From positions 57,950-121,949 of the forward strand of contig CBIHOF010000018.1 of the NCBI GenBank assembly GCA_966211955.1: a stretch of DNA of 64,000 nt. Reading direction: 5' to 3'. Made by a program: the position numbers and the translations under genes. Source of the stretch: Albitalea sp966211955. Its GTDB lineage: Bacteria; Pseudomonadota; Gammaproteobacteria; Burkholderiales; Burkholderiaceae_C. This document shows, in pieces, positions 35,933 through 43,568 of this stretch (positions are counted from its first letter, which is position 1; each line of letters begins with the position of its first letter). The notes under the pieces are model-generated. The model worked only from the letters and a program-made list of their open reading frames with translations, did no database searches and had not been told where the DNA came from.

Positions 35933-36745
35933 TTGACTGAAAGCACAATCGCCGACGCCTGGAAGGTCGGCAGCACTGAACTCGCAAGCCGCTTCCTGCT
36001 CGGCACCGCCGGCTACCCGTCACCGCAAATCCTGCGCGACGCGATCGCCGCATCGGGCACGCAGGTCGTCACCGTCGGGCTCAAGCGAAGCCTGGCCGCC
36101 GCGGGCGACAACGGCTTCATCGGCATGATCCGCGACGCCGTGCGCACGCAAGGCGCGCGGCTGCTGCCCAACACCGCCGGCTGCCGCCAGGCGCGCGAGG
36201 CCGTCGAGCTCGCACACATGGCACGCGAGTTGTACGACACGTCGTGGATCAAGCTCGAGGTCATCGGCGACGACCACACCTTGCAGCCCGACCCCTTCGA
36301 ACTCGTCGACGCCGCGCGGCAACTCGTGCGCGATGGCTTCACCGTGCTGCCCTACTGCACCGACGACCTCGTGACCTGCCGCCGCCTGCTCGATGCAGGC
36401 TGCCCGGTGCTGATGCCCTGGGCCGCGCCCATCGGCTCCGGGCAGGGCCTCATCAATCCGCAGGCGCTGCGCACGCTGCGCGAGCGGCTGCCCGACGCCA
36501 CGCTCATCATCGATGCCGGCATCGGCGCGCCGTCGCATGCGGCGCAGGCGATGGAGATGGGTTTCGATGCCGTGCTGCTGAACTCCGCCGTGTCGCAGGC
36601 GCACGACCCGGTCGCGATGGCAGGAGCCTTTCGCGACGCCATTCGCGCCGGCCGCGCGGCGTGTCGAGCGGGCGTGATGGCGAGCCAGTCCTTCGCCGTG
36701 CCGAGCACGCCAGTCACGGGCCAACCGTTTGTCCTTGGCTCGTGA
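35933..36745 (+). CDS. thiG: Thiazole synthase (TTG start)
   Basis: Builds the thiazole phosphate from deoxyxylulose phosphate, ThiS-thiocarboxylate and the glycine imine; 270 residues. The start is TTG at 35933, set by GGAGG (35920-35924) with 8-nt spacing. A longer TTG start at 35918 would precede that site. The Schiff-base Lys is K107 in 'SWIKLEVIGDD', and 'LLPNTAGCRQAREAVELA' is the phosphate-region signature. The start lies 4 nt after the thiS stop. Confidence 0.95.
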   Translation: MTESTIADAWKVGSTELASRFLLGTAGYPSPQILRDAIAASGTQVVTVGLKRSLAAAGDNGFIGMIRDAVRTQGARLLPNTAGCRQAREAVELAHMARELYDTSWIKLEVIGDDHTLQPDPFELVDAARQLVRDGFTVLPYCTDDLVTCRRLLDAGCPVLMPWAAPIGSGQGLINPQALRTLRERLPDATLIIDAGIGAPSHAAQAMEMGFDAVLLNSAVSQAHDPVAMAGAFRDAIRAGRAACRAGVMASQSFAVPSTPVTGQPFVLGS

Positions 36746-36746
36746 G

Positions 36747-38294
36747 ATGACCGAGCCGCGCCCCATCGTGTGGAGCATTGCCGGCACCGACAGCGGCGGA
36801 GGCGCGGGCCTCGCGGCCGATTACCGCATGGCCGATGCTTTTGGCGTGCACCTGTGCGCCGTGGTTGCGGCCATCACGGCGCAGAACTCGATGCGCGTCA
36901 CGCACATCGCGCCCGTGGGCGTGCAACGGCTGGACATGCAGCTCGCCGCGCTTGACGAGGACATGCCGCCGCGGGTGGTGAAGACGGGGCTTCTCGGCAC
37001 TCCCGAGCAGATCGAGCGCGTGGCCCACTGGATCGACCGGCTGCGTGCGCGTGCCGACGTGGCGCTGGTGGTGGACCCGGTGCTCTCGTCCAGCACGGGC
37101 GCGGCATTCGCGACCGGCGATGCGCTTCGGGCCTACCGCGACCTGCTGCTGCCACGCACCACCGTGCTCACGCCAAACCGCCGCGAAGCCGAGCGCTTGC
37201 TGGGTGCACGCAGCGACGTGCCAGCCATGGCGCGAGAGCTCAAGGCCATGGGCGCGGGCACGGTGTGCATCAAGGGTGGCGACCACATCGACGTGAGCGG
37301 GCTGTCTCTCGACTGGCTGGACAGTGCGCATGCCAAAGGTTGGCTTGCCAACGAACGCATCGCCACGCCGCACACGCATGGCACAGGCTGCAGCTTTGCG
37401 ACGGCCGTGGCGTCGGCCATGGCCCTGGGGTTCGTGAGCGCGGATGCGGTGGTGCTGGCCAAGATGGCGACCACGCATGCGATTGCGAATGGCGGGGCCG
37501 CAGGTCACGGTGCGGGGCCGGTGCGGGCGCGAGCGGGCTTCGCGATCGAGCCGTCGCGGCTGCCGTGGATGTCGTGGTCGCAGTCACCGGACTTCGAGCG
37601 GCCTGCTGCGCCCGCAGTGCGCGCAAAGCTTGGGCTCTACGCCATCGTCGACCGCGCCGAGCGCGTGAAGGCGGTGCTCGATGCCGGCGTGCGCAGCGTG
37701 CAGTTGCGCATGAAGACGCCCGCACACGCCGACGCCGCATGGCGTGCCGCGCTTCGCCAGGAGATCGGGCAAGCCATCGCCGCCTGCGAGTCGGCCGGCG
37801 CAGAGCTGTTCATCAACGACCACTGGCAGCTCGCGCTGGAGCTGGGTGCCACGGGGCTTCACCTCGGGCAGGAAGACCTGGCCGCGCTGCCCGATACCGA
37901 ACGAGCGCGGCTGCGCGCCGGCGGCCTGTCGCTCGGCATCAGTTCGCACAGCCTGTGGGAGCTGTGCCGCGCCGCATCGATGTCGCCGCGCTACATCGCT
38001 TGCGGGCCGGTGTGGCCGACGCTCACCAAGACGATGCCGTGGCGGCCGCAAGGGTTGCACAACCTGGGTTGGTGGTGCGACGTGTCGCCCGCCCCGGTGG
38101 TGGCCATCGGCGGCGTGCTGGGTGCGGACCAGGTGCGCGACGCGGCGCGTTGTGGCGCGGATGGCGTGTGCATCGTGCGCGGGCTGGGTGATGAGCCGCG
38201 CACGACGGTGCCAGCCTTCGAAGCCGCTTTGGAAGAAGGCAGAAAAATGCCGCGCATCGCGCGGCATTCCGAGTTGCCTCGTCCGAGTCTCTAG
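36747..38294 (+). CDS. thiDE: Fused HMP/HMP-P kinase and thiamine-phosphate synthase
   Basis: 515 residues. Residues 1-260 are ThiD ('SIAGTDSGGGAGLAADYRMA', 'VVKTGLLG', 'THGTGCSFATAVASAMALG'), which phosphorylates HMP-P. Residues 300-500 are ThiE ('LYAIVDRAERVKAVLDAG', 'FINDHWQLALELGATGLHL', 'YIACGPVWPTLTKTMPW'), which joins pyrimidine and thiazole. The order and lengths fit a true two-domain enzyme. The last 17 or so codons ('RKMPRIARHSELPRPSL') are written through the terminator of the opposite gene (38241-38268) and are probably a non-functional tail. Confidence 0.94.
   Translation: MTEPRPIVWSIAGTDSGGGAGLAADYRMADAFGVHLCAVVAAITAQNSMRVTHIAPVGVQRLDMQLAALDEDMPPRVVKTGLLGTPEQIERVAHWIDRLRARADVALVVDPVLSSSTGAAFATGDALRAYRDLLLPRTTVLTPNRREAERLLGARSDVPAMARELKAMGAGTVCIKGGDHIDVSGLSLDWLDSAHAKGWLANERIATPHTHGTGCSFATAVASAMALGFVSADAVVLAKMATTHAIANGGAAGHGAGPVRARAGFAIEPSRLPWMSWSQSPDFERPAAPAVRAKLGLYAIVDRAERVKAVLDAGVRSVQLRMKTPAHADAAWRAALRQEIGQAIAACESAGAELFINDHWQLALELGATGLHLGQEDLAALPDTERARLRAGGLSLGISSHSLWELCRAASMSPRYIACGPVWPTLTKTMPWRPQGLHNLGWWCDVSPAPVVAIGGVLGADQVRDAARCGADGVCIVRGLGDEPRTTVPAFEAALEEGRKMPRIARHSELPRPSL
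38241..38268 (-). terminator. Intrinsic terminator of the Pro/Ala-rich gene, inside the thiDE 3' end
   Basis: On the minus strand AATGCCGCGC (38268-38259), GAT, GCGCGGCATT (38255-38246) forms a 10-bp hairpin followed by TTTTTCT (38247-38241). It begins 31 nt after the stop at 38299. The same sequence on the plus strand lacks a T-run and codes for the last residues of ThiE, so one DNA segment serves as coding end on one strand and terminator on the other. Confidence 0.85.
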
Positions 38295-38298
38295 CCGA

Positions 38299-39393
38299 CT
38301 ACTTCTTGCCGTCGCCGCCGGCCACCGCGCCCTTCATCGCCGCCACGAAGGCCGGGTCGTTGAGGAAGCCGCTCCACTTCGTCATCAGATCGTTGAAGGT
38401 CCCCTGCGTCACCACCTTCGCGTTCACGACCTTGGTGATGGCCGCGTTCAGGTAGACGAGGTCGTCATAGCGCTTGTAGCCCTTGCCCTTGAGCTGCGTG
38501 ACGCCATAGTTGCTGTAGCCGAAGGCGGTGTAGAGCTGGTTCCACTGCGACGAACCCGGTGCGTACTTCACCTCGGTCACGACTGGCGGCTTCGGGGCCG
38601 GAGCAGGCGCGGGAGCCGGCGCCGGGGCAGGTGCGGGATGCGGAGGTTCCGGTGCTTTTGGCGCCGGTGCGGGAGCCGGCGTCGGCGCTGGTGCGGGCGG
38701 ATTTGTCTTCGGGGGTTCCGGAGCCTTTGGCGCAGGGGCTGGTGCCGGCGCCGTCGTCTTCGGCGGCTCAGGCGGCTTGGGTGCCGGCGCAGGCGCCGGA
38801 GCAGGAGCCGGTGGCGTGGTCGTCTTCGGCGGCTCAGGTGCCTTCGGCGCGGGGGCAGGTGCAGGTGCAGGTGCAGGTGCAGGGGCCGGTGCCGTCACAC
38901 CACCGCAGCTGCCCGTCACGTTCACACGGATCCACCCCGTGCTCGGCTTGTCACCATCCGCGTTGATGACGATGCGCACGTTGTTCACGCCTGCGAAGAG
39001 GTAGGGCTGCGTCCACACGGTCTTGAGCTTGTTGGCCTCGAGATCGAGCCTCGTGTTCTGCGCAATCAGCGTGTCGTTGGCATACAGACGGTTGGTGGTG
39101 TTCGCAATCGCGGTGGCTGACTGTTCGTCGTACTTCACGTTGAAGGCGCAGCGCCCGCTGCCCGAGCTGATCGCGTCCGAGCCCGCCATCGTGAGCGTGA
39201 CGATGCCGCTCGTGCCGGTGGTGATCGCGCCTTGCGTGATGACAGTCATGCCGTCGGGCTTGACGAAGCGGAACAGCCCCGTCACCTGCGGCCCGGTCAC
39301 GGCAGCAGGGACCGCAGGCTTGGCGGTTTCCACGCCGTAGGAAGAGGCGGCTGCGGCCAGCGCCGAGATCACGAACAGAACTTTGGATTTCAT
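38299..39393 (-). CDS. Exported protein with long Pro/Ala linker, under a c-di-GMP riboswitch
   Basis: 364 residues, no recognised family. A signal peptide (MKSKVLFVISALAAAASSYG) precedes a beta-rich domain of about 140 residues with two Cys ('GSGRCAFNVKYDEQSATAIA', 'WIRVNVTGSCGG'). A linker of about 105 residues follows (about 168-272), made of (AP)n blocks broken four times by KAPEPP/KPPEPP units, then a C-terminal helical domain ('NQLYTAFGYSNYGVTQLKGK'). The linker resembles spacers that span the periplasm or surface layer. Start ATG 39393 has AAGGA 6 nt upstream. An adhesion, matrix or surface role is inferred from the riboswitch. Confidence 0.88.
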   Translation of the reverse strand: MKSKVLFVISALAAAASSYGVETAKPAVPAAVTGPQVTGLFRFVKPDGMTVITQGAITTGTSGIVTLTMAGSDAISSGSGRCAFNVKYDEQSATAIANTTNRLYANDTLIAQNTRLDLEANKLKTVWTQPYLFAGVNNVRIVINADGDKPSTGWIRVNVTGSCGGVTAPAPAPAPAPAPAPAPKAPEPPKTTTPPAPAPAPAPAPKPPEPPKTTAPAPAPAPKAPEPPKTNPPAPAPTPAPAPAPKAPEPPHPAPAPAPAPAPAPAPKPPVVTEVKYAPGSSQWNQLYTAFGYSNYGVTQLKGKGYKRYDDLVYLNAAITKVVNAKVVTQGTFNDLMTKWSGFLNDPAFVAAMKGAVAGGDGKK

Positions 39394-39399
39394 CTTGCG

Positions 39400-39493
39400 T
39401 CCTTAAGAAGGAGTCCCCCCGGACTCCGGTTTTCACGAGGTCTGCAAGCGGAAACCATCGGGACGCTACTCACGCAGAACGCGTCCGTTCTGC
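39400..39493 (-). promoter_or_regulatory. Expression platform of the c-di-GMP riboswitch
   Basis: Downstream of the aptamer on the minus strand: hairpin A (39487-39493 with 39474-39480), hairpin B (GGAGTCC 39421-39427 with GGACTCC 39410-39416), and hairpin C (TCCTT 39408-39412 with AAGGA 39400-39404). Hairpin C hides the Shine-Dalgarno. B and C share bases 39410-39412 and cannot both form. GCGTCCC (39460-39466) is also complementary to GGGACGC inside the aptamer core. This is a ready-made ON/OFF switch for translation. Confidence 0.65.
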
Positions 39494-39499
39494 CTTTGC

Positions 39500-39586
39500 G
39501 CAACCCCGCTATCTTCTGCATCACTGCAGGAAGACCGGAGGCTTTGCGTCCCCGCCTTTCGACGGGTTTGCCAACTGTGCAGGCGC
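39500..39586 (-). promoter_or_regulatory. Class I cyclic-di-GMP riboswitch (GEMM-I) aptamer
   Basis: On the minus strand the leader of the Pro/Ala gene reads CACAGTTGGCAAACC, CGTCGAAAGGCG, GGGACGCAAAGCCTCCGG, TC, a small hairpin CTGCA-GTGA-TGCAG, then AGATAGCGGGG. These match the invariant GEMM-I blocks: GGCAAACC, a GAAA tetraloop on a 6-bp stem, GGGACGCAAAGCCTCCGG, and AG-TAGCGGGG. It fills most of the 315-nt gap before the UvrA-like gene. A possible -35 TTGAAA lies at 39635-39640, with a weak -10. Confidence 0.9.
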
Positions 39587-39708
39587 AGCTTAGGGCCGAC
39601 TCGCTTACCTTCGGTAGCAGTTTCCGACGATCGGTTTCAACTTGCCGCCGAGCGGCGCGAAGGCACATCGCTTGCCTCGTCGAACGCAAACAACGTCACG
39701 CTCTCGCC

Positions 39709-42360
39709 TTGAAACGCCACCCCCCGCATCGCCTCGACCACGACAAGGACCAGCGCCTCGACGGCTTCGTGCGCGTGCGTGGCGCGCGCGAGCACAACCT
39801 GAAGGAGGTGGACGTCGACATCCCGCGCGATGCGCTGGTGGTGTTCTCCGGCGTCTCCGGCTCGGGCAAGTCGTCTCTCGCCTTCGGCACGATCTACGCG
39901 GAGGCGCAGCGCCGCTACTTCGAATCGGTGGCGCCGTATGCACGGCGGCTGATCGACCAGGTGGGCGTGCCCGACGTGGATGCCATCGACGGCCTGCCAC
40001 CGGCCGTCGCCTTGCAGCAGCAGCGCGGCACGCCCAGCACGCGCTCGTCAGTGGGCAGCGTGACCACCCTGTCCAGCCTCTTGCGCATGCTGTATTCGCG
40101 CGCCGGCGAGTACCCGCCGAAGCAGCCCATGCTCTATGCGGAAGACTTCTCGCCCAACACCGTGCAAGGCGCCTGCCCCACCTGCCATGGCCTGGGCCGC
40201 ATCTACGAGGTGACCGAGGCGACGATGGTGCCCGACGATTCACTCACCATCCGCGAGCGCGCCATCGCTTCGTGGCCACCCGCGTGGCAGGGGCAGAACC
40301 TGCGCGACATCCTCGTGTCCATGGGCATCGACGTGGACAGGCCCTGGCGCGACCTGCCGAAGAAGACGCGCGACTGGATCTTGTTCACCGAAGAGCAGCC
40401 GACGGTGCCGGTGTATGCCGGCTTCACGCCGGCAGAGACCAAGGCTGCGCTGCGATCGAAGATGGAGCCGAGCTACCAGGGCACTTTCACCGGTGCGCGG
40501 CGCTATGTGCTGCACACCTTCGCCACCACGCAGAGCACGCTGATGAAGAAGCGAGTCTCGCGATTCATGGTGGGCACGCCCTGCCCCGAGTGCGACGGCA
40601 AGCGGCTCAAGCGCGAGGCGCTGTCGGTGCGCTTCGCGGGTTACGACATCGGGGAGATTTCGCGCATGAGCCTGTCCCGGCTTGCGCAGGTGCTGGCGCC
40701 CGTGGCGCAGGGACGCTTCGACCACGCGGGTGGCGATGAAACGGCCACGCTCAGCCGAAGCGTTGCACGAGCCGATACCGCGCGCCGAGTGGCGGCCGGC
40801 GGCTCGTCGCATGCGGCCGCGCCGGATGTTCGGCGCACGCCCAACCTGTCGGCGGAAAAACGCATCGCCGCGCAACGCATCGCCTGCGACTTGCTGGAGC
40901 GCGTGACCACGCTCACCGAGCTGGGCCTCGGCTACCTGTCGCTCGACCGCAGCACGCCGACGCTGTCGCCCGGCGAGTTGCAGCGCCTGCGTCTCGCCAC
41001 GCAGATCCGCTCGAATCTCTTCGGCGTGGTCTACGTGCTGGATGAACCCTCGGCCGGGCTGCACCCCGCCGACAGCGAAGCCTTGTTCACGGCTCTCGAC
41101 CAGCTCAAGCAATCGGGAAACTCCATCTTCGTGGTCGAGCACGACCTGGAGATGATGCGGCGCGCCGACTGGCTGGTGGATGTGGGGCCGGATGCCGGCG
41201 AGCTGGGTGGCCACGTGCTCTACAGCGGGCCGCCGGCCGGCTTGAAGGATGTCGAGGCGTCCCGCACGGCGCGCTATCTCTTCGCGAAAGAAGCCGGACC
41301 GCGGCGCACACCACGCACACCGCAGCGATGGCTTCGGCTCGAAGCCATCAGCCGCAACAACCTGCACCGCCTGGACGTGGACATCCCGCTCGGCGTCTTC
41401 ACTGCGGTGACTGGTGTGTCGGGCTCGGGCAAGTCCAGCCTCATCAGCCAGGCGCTGGTGGAACTCGTCTGCGCACAGCTCGGCCACGAGCCGCCGGTGG
41501 ACGACGAGGACGCCGAGGCATTGGACAGCGCGCCGATGGTGATGACCAGCGGCCACATTGCCGCCGGCATGGACGCCATCAAGCGCCTCGTGCGCGTGGA
41601 CCAGAAGCCCATCGGCCGCACGCCGCGATCCAACCTCGCAACCTACACCGGCCTCTTCGACAACGTGCGCAAGCTCTTCGCAGCCACCAAGGCCGCACGC
41701 GCCAAGCACTATGACGCGGGGCGCTTCTCGTTCAACGTCGCGAAGGGGCGCTGCGAGACCTGCGAAGGCGAGGGCTTCGTGAGCGTGGAGCTGCTTTTCA
41801 TGCCCAGCGTGTATGCGCCCTGCCCCACCTGCCACGGCGCGCGCTACAACGAGCAGACGCTCAAGATCACCTGGCATGGCAAGAACATCGCCGAGGTGCT
41901 GCGCATGACCGTGGATGAAGCTTGCGGATTCTTCGCCGATGAGCCCGCGACGCTTCGGCCCTTGAAGCTGTTGCAGGACATCGGCCTGGGCTACCTGCGC
42001 CTGGGGCAGCCCGCCACCGAGCTGTCCGGCGGTGAGGCGCAGCGCATCAAGCTCGCCACGGAACTGCAGCGCATGCAACGCGGCGACTCGCTCTACGTGC
42101 TGGACGAGCCGACCACCGGGCTGCATCCATCCGACGTGGACAAGCTGATGGCACAACTCGACGGGCTCGTGGCTGCCGGGAACACGGTGGTGGTGGTCGA
42201 GCACGAGATGCGCGTCATCGCCGGGAGCGACTGGGTGATCGACATGGGACCGGGTCCCGGGGCAGAAGGTGGGCGCGTGGTTGCGAGCGGACCGCCAATG
42301 GACGTCAGCCGATCGGCCGACAGCCGCACCGCGCCGTATCTCGCTCGACAACTAGGCTGA
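39709..42360 (+). CDS. UvrA-like ATPase, class II (UvrA2 type)
   Basis: DNA-damage-recognition ABC ATPase, 883 residues from a TTG at 39709. No ATG is available without crossing the opposite gene, and no Shine-Dalgarno is evident, so the start is uncertain (GTG 39769 is an alternative). Two nucleotide-binding halves are present: 'GVSGSGKSSLAFGTIYAEAQ' and 'GVSGSGKSSLISQALVEL', with signatures 'TLSPGELQRLRLATQI' and 'ELSGGEAQRIKLATEL'. Zinc modules: 'CPTCHGLG', 'CPECDGKRL', 'CETCEGEG', 'CPTCHGARY'. The segment between Walker A and the first zinc finger is short, as in UvrA2, which lacks the UvrB-binding domain. Confidence 0.9.
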   Translation: MKRHPPHRLDHDKDQRLDGFVRVRGAREHNLKEVDVDIPRDALVVFSGVSGSGKSSLAFGTIYAEAQRRYFESVAPYARRLIDQVGVPDVDAIDGLPPAVALQQQRGTPSTRSSVGSVTTLSSLLRMLYSRAGEYPPKQPMLYAEDFSPNTVQGACPTCHGLGRIYEVTEATMVPDDSLTIRERAIASWPPAWQGQNLRDILVSMGIDVDRPWRDLPKKTRDWILFTEEQPTVPVYAGFTPAETKAALRSKMEPSYQGTFTGARRYVLHTFATTQSTLMKKRVSRFMVGTPCPECDGKRLKREALSVRFAGYDIGEISRMSLSRLAQVLAPVAQGRFDHAGGDETATLSRSVARADTARRVAAGGSSHAAAPDVRRTPNLSAEKRIAAQRIACDLLERVTTLTELGLGYLSLDRSTPTLSPGELQRLRLATQIRSNLFGVVYVLDEPSAGLHPADSEALFTALDQLKQSGNSIFVVEHDLEMMRRADWLVDVGPDAGELGGHVLYSGPPAGLKDVEASRTARYLFAKEAGPRRTPRTPQRWLRLEAISRNNLHRLDVDIPLGVFTAVTGVSGSGKSSLISQALVELVCAQLGHEPPVDDEDAEALDSAPMVMTSGHIAAGMDAIKRLVRVDQKPIGRTPRSNLATYTGLFDNVRKLFAATKAARAKHYDAGRFSFNVAKGRCETCEGEGFVSVELLFMPSVYAPCPTCHGARYNEQTLKITWHGKNIAEVLRMTVDEACGFFADEPATLRPLKLLQDIGLGYLRLGQPATELSGGEAQRIKLATELQRMQRGDSLYVLDEPTTGLHPSDVDKLMAQLDGLVAAGNTVVVVEHEMRVIAGSDWVIDMGPGPGAEGGRVVASGPPMDVSRSADSRTAPYLARQLG

Positions 42361-43215
42361 GTCGCGCAGACAGTCGCGCGCCGCCTGGAGCACGGCGGCG
42401 AGCCGCTGCTCCGGCGGTTGCACGAGCAGCTGGTCCACACCACCGCCGCCAAGGGCCGAACCCTTGAGCACTTCGACAGGCGTGAGCTCGCCCAGCGTCG
42501 CCAGCGGCGTGGTGAAGAAGGCATGCACCTGCTCGCCGGACGCATCACCGAAGACGCGCAGCACCGCATTGAGAGGCCGGCCGTGCACGCCACTGTCCAG
42601 CTGGTACTCCGGGTATTCGCGGCCTCGCTGGCGGTTGGGCCGCAGCAGCGAGAAGAGCTTTCTCTCCTTCTCGCGGATGCGCACCGTCTGGTCGCTCAGG
42701 TTGCCCAGGCGCACGCCCACCTCGCGCGCGCCCAGCATGCGCATCAAGCTGGCGGTGCCGTCGCCGCCCGGCTGCGCGCGGATGTGCTCGGCCACGCGTC
42801 GCTGGATGAGCGCGTTCAAGGCCTGCACTGCGGGCGCCGCGAGCGCCATGCCGTTGAAGTCATCACCGTGCGGCGCCTGCGCAGCCGTGTCCAGCCGGCG
42901 CACCAGGTGCAAGGCGATGGCTTCATCCGCCAGCATCCGAGACTGCACCTGCGCAATCGCCGGCCGATCACAGCGCACCGACATGCGGGCCGTGGCCGGC
43001 CCGCCCCTGCGGCTGCCAGTGTCCACGTCGCAGCGCTGCACCGAGCCACCTGCGTCGAGGACCAGGCGCCGGTAGCGATCCACTGATGACAACATCACCC
43101 GCTCGTCCGCCTCGCCCACGAACGACCACTCGAGTTCGAAGGCCAGGCTCTCGATCGGCTGAAAACGTTGAGGCATGAGCGACGGCAGCAGCATGGTGCG
43201 GGATGCGGATTGCAT
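42352..43215 (-). CDS. Unknown protein with possible ParS/MbcA (DUF2384)-like C-terminus
   Basis: 287 residues if the ATG at 43215 is used; 43227 and 43194 are alternatives and no site has a good Shine-Dalgarno. The first 170 residues are not recognised. The C-terminal 100 ('GREYPEYQLDSGVHGRPLNA', 'FFTTPLATLGELTPVEVLKG', 'RLAAVLQAARD') resemble the toxin-binding domain of Xre/MbcA/ParS antitoxins. No RES toxin gene lies next to it. The stop overlaps the convergent uvrA-like gene by 9 nt. The domain call is by eye and only moderate. Confidence 0.6.
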   Translation of the reverse strand: MQSASRTMLLPSLMPQRFQPIESLAFELEWSFVGEADERVMLSSVDRYRRLVLDAGGSVQRCDVDTGSRRGGPATARMSVRCDRPAIAQVQSRMLADEAIALHLVRRLDTAAQAPHGDDFNGMALAAPAVQALNALIQRRVAEHIRAQPGGDGTASLMRMLGAREVGVRLGNLSDQTVRIREKERKLFSLLRPNRQRGREYPEYQLDSGVHGRPLNAVLRVFGDASGEQVHAFFTTPLATLGELTPVEVLKGSALGGGGVDQLLVQPPEQRLAAVLQAARDCLRDSA

Positions 43216-43508
43216 ACCCCGCAACATACGAAGCCGACGGCCGGACAGCTACAGGGAAAATTACCTCAATCGACTGCGTGCGCACGCTCGATTCGCTCGC
43301 GGGCTCCATTCCGACGCAGATTCGGTCGCCCTCCTTTCCTGCGGTCAACGCTGTCAATGACAGCAGTGCAGTCATCGCTGCGCTGGGCGGCGTCGATCTC
43401 AAGCTCCCCGCTCGCGAAGCGGTGCGCGAGCCCGCTGCGACCTACGAGGTGACGCCGGGCAAAAAGAAGCGCCCGGCGAAAAAGCAGCCAGCGGTCAAGC
43501 GCAAGTGA
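43203..43508 (+). CDS. Uncertain small ORF before the vapC remnant
   Basis: 101 codons with a basic tail ('EVTPGKKKRPAKKQPAVKRK'). Its TGA (43506-43508) overlaps the ATG of the vapC remnant (TGATG), as antitoxin-toxin pairs often do, which is the main reason to list it. The N-terminal half overlaps the start of the opposite-strand gene and is not recognised. It may be a decayed or chimeric antitoxin, or chance. Confidence 0.3.
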   Translation: MRIAYPATYEADGRTATGKITSIDCVRTLDSLAGSIPTQIRSPSFPAVNAVNDSSAVIAALGGVDLKLPAREAVREPAATYEVTPGKKKRPAKKQPAVKRK

Positions 43509-43568
43509 TGCGGCTGCTGCTCGACACCAACGTCCTCTCCGAACTGCTGCGCAAGGAGCCGAGCCAAT
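43508..43568 (+). pseudogene. Truncated VapC-type PIN toxin
   Basis: From ATG 43508 the frame reads MRLLLDTNVLSELLRKEP, the N-terminus of a VapC PIN-domain RNase including the first catalytic Asp (D6) and Glu (E12). After about 18 codons it runs into the antisense of the SDR gene's end and stops at 43627. Normal VapC is about 130 residues, so over 80 percent is lost and the product cannot be an active nuclease. Confidence 0.7.

Noticed and set aside
38578..38892. Short tandem GC-rich repeats as a possible CRISPR or satellite
   Set aside because: The repeats are in frame and encode the AP/KAPEPP linker of the exported protein; there are no spacers.
40240..42351. 703-codon minus-strand frame opposite the UvrA-like gene
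   Set aside because: Mirror of a well-supported ATPase gene; no Shine-Dalgarno, no domain, composition typical of shadow frames.
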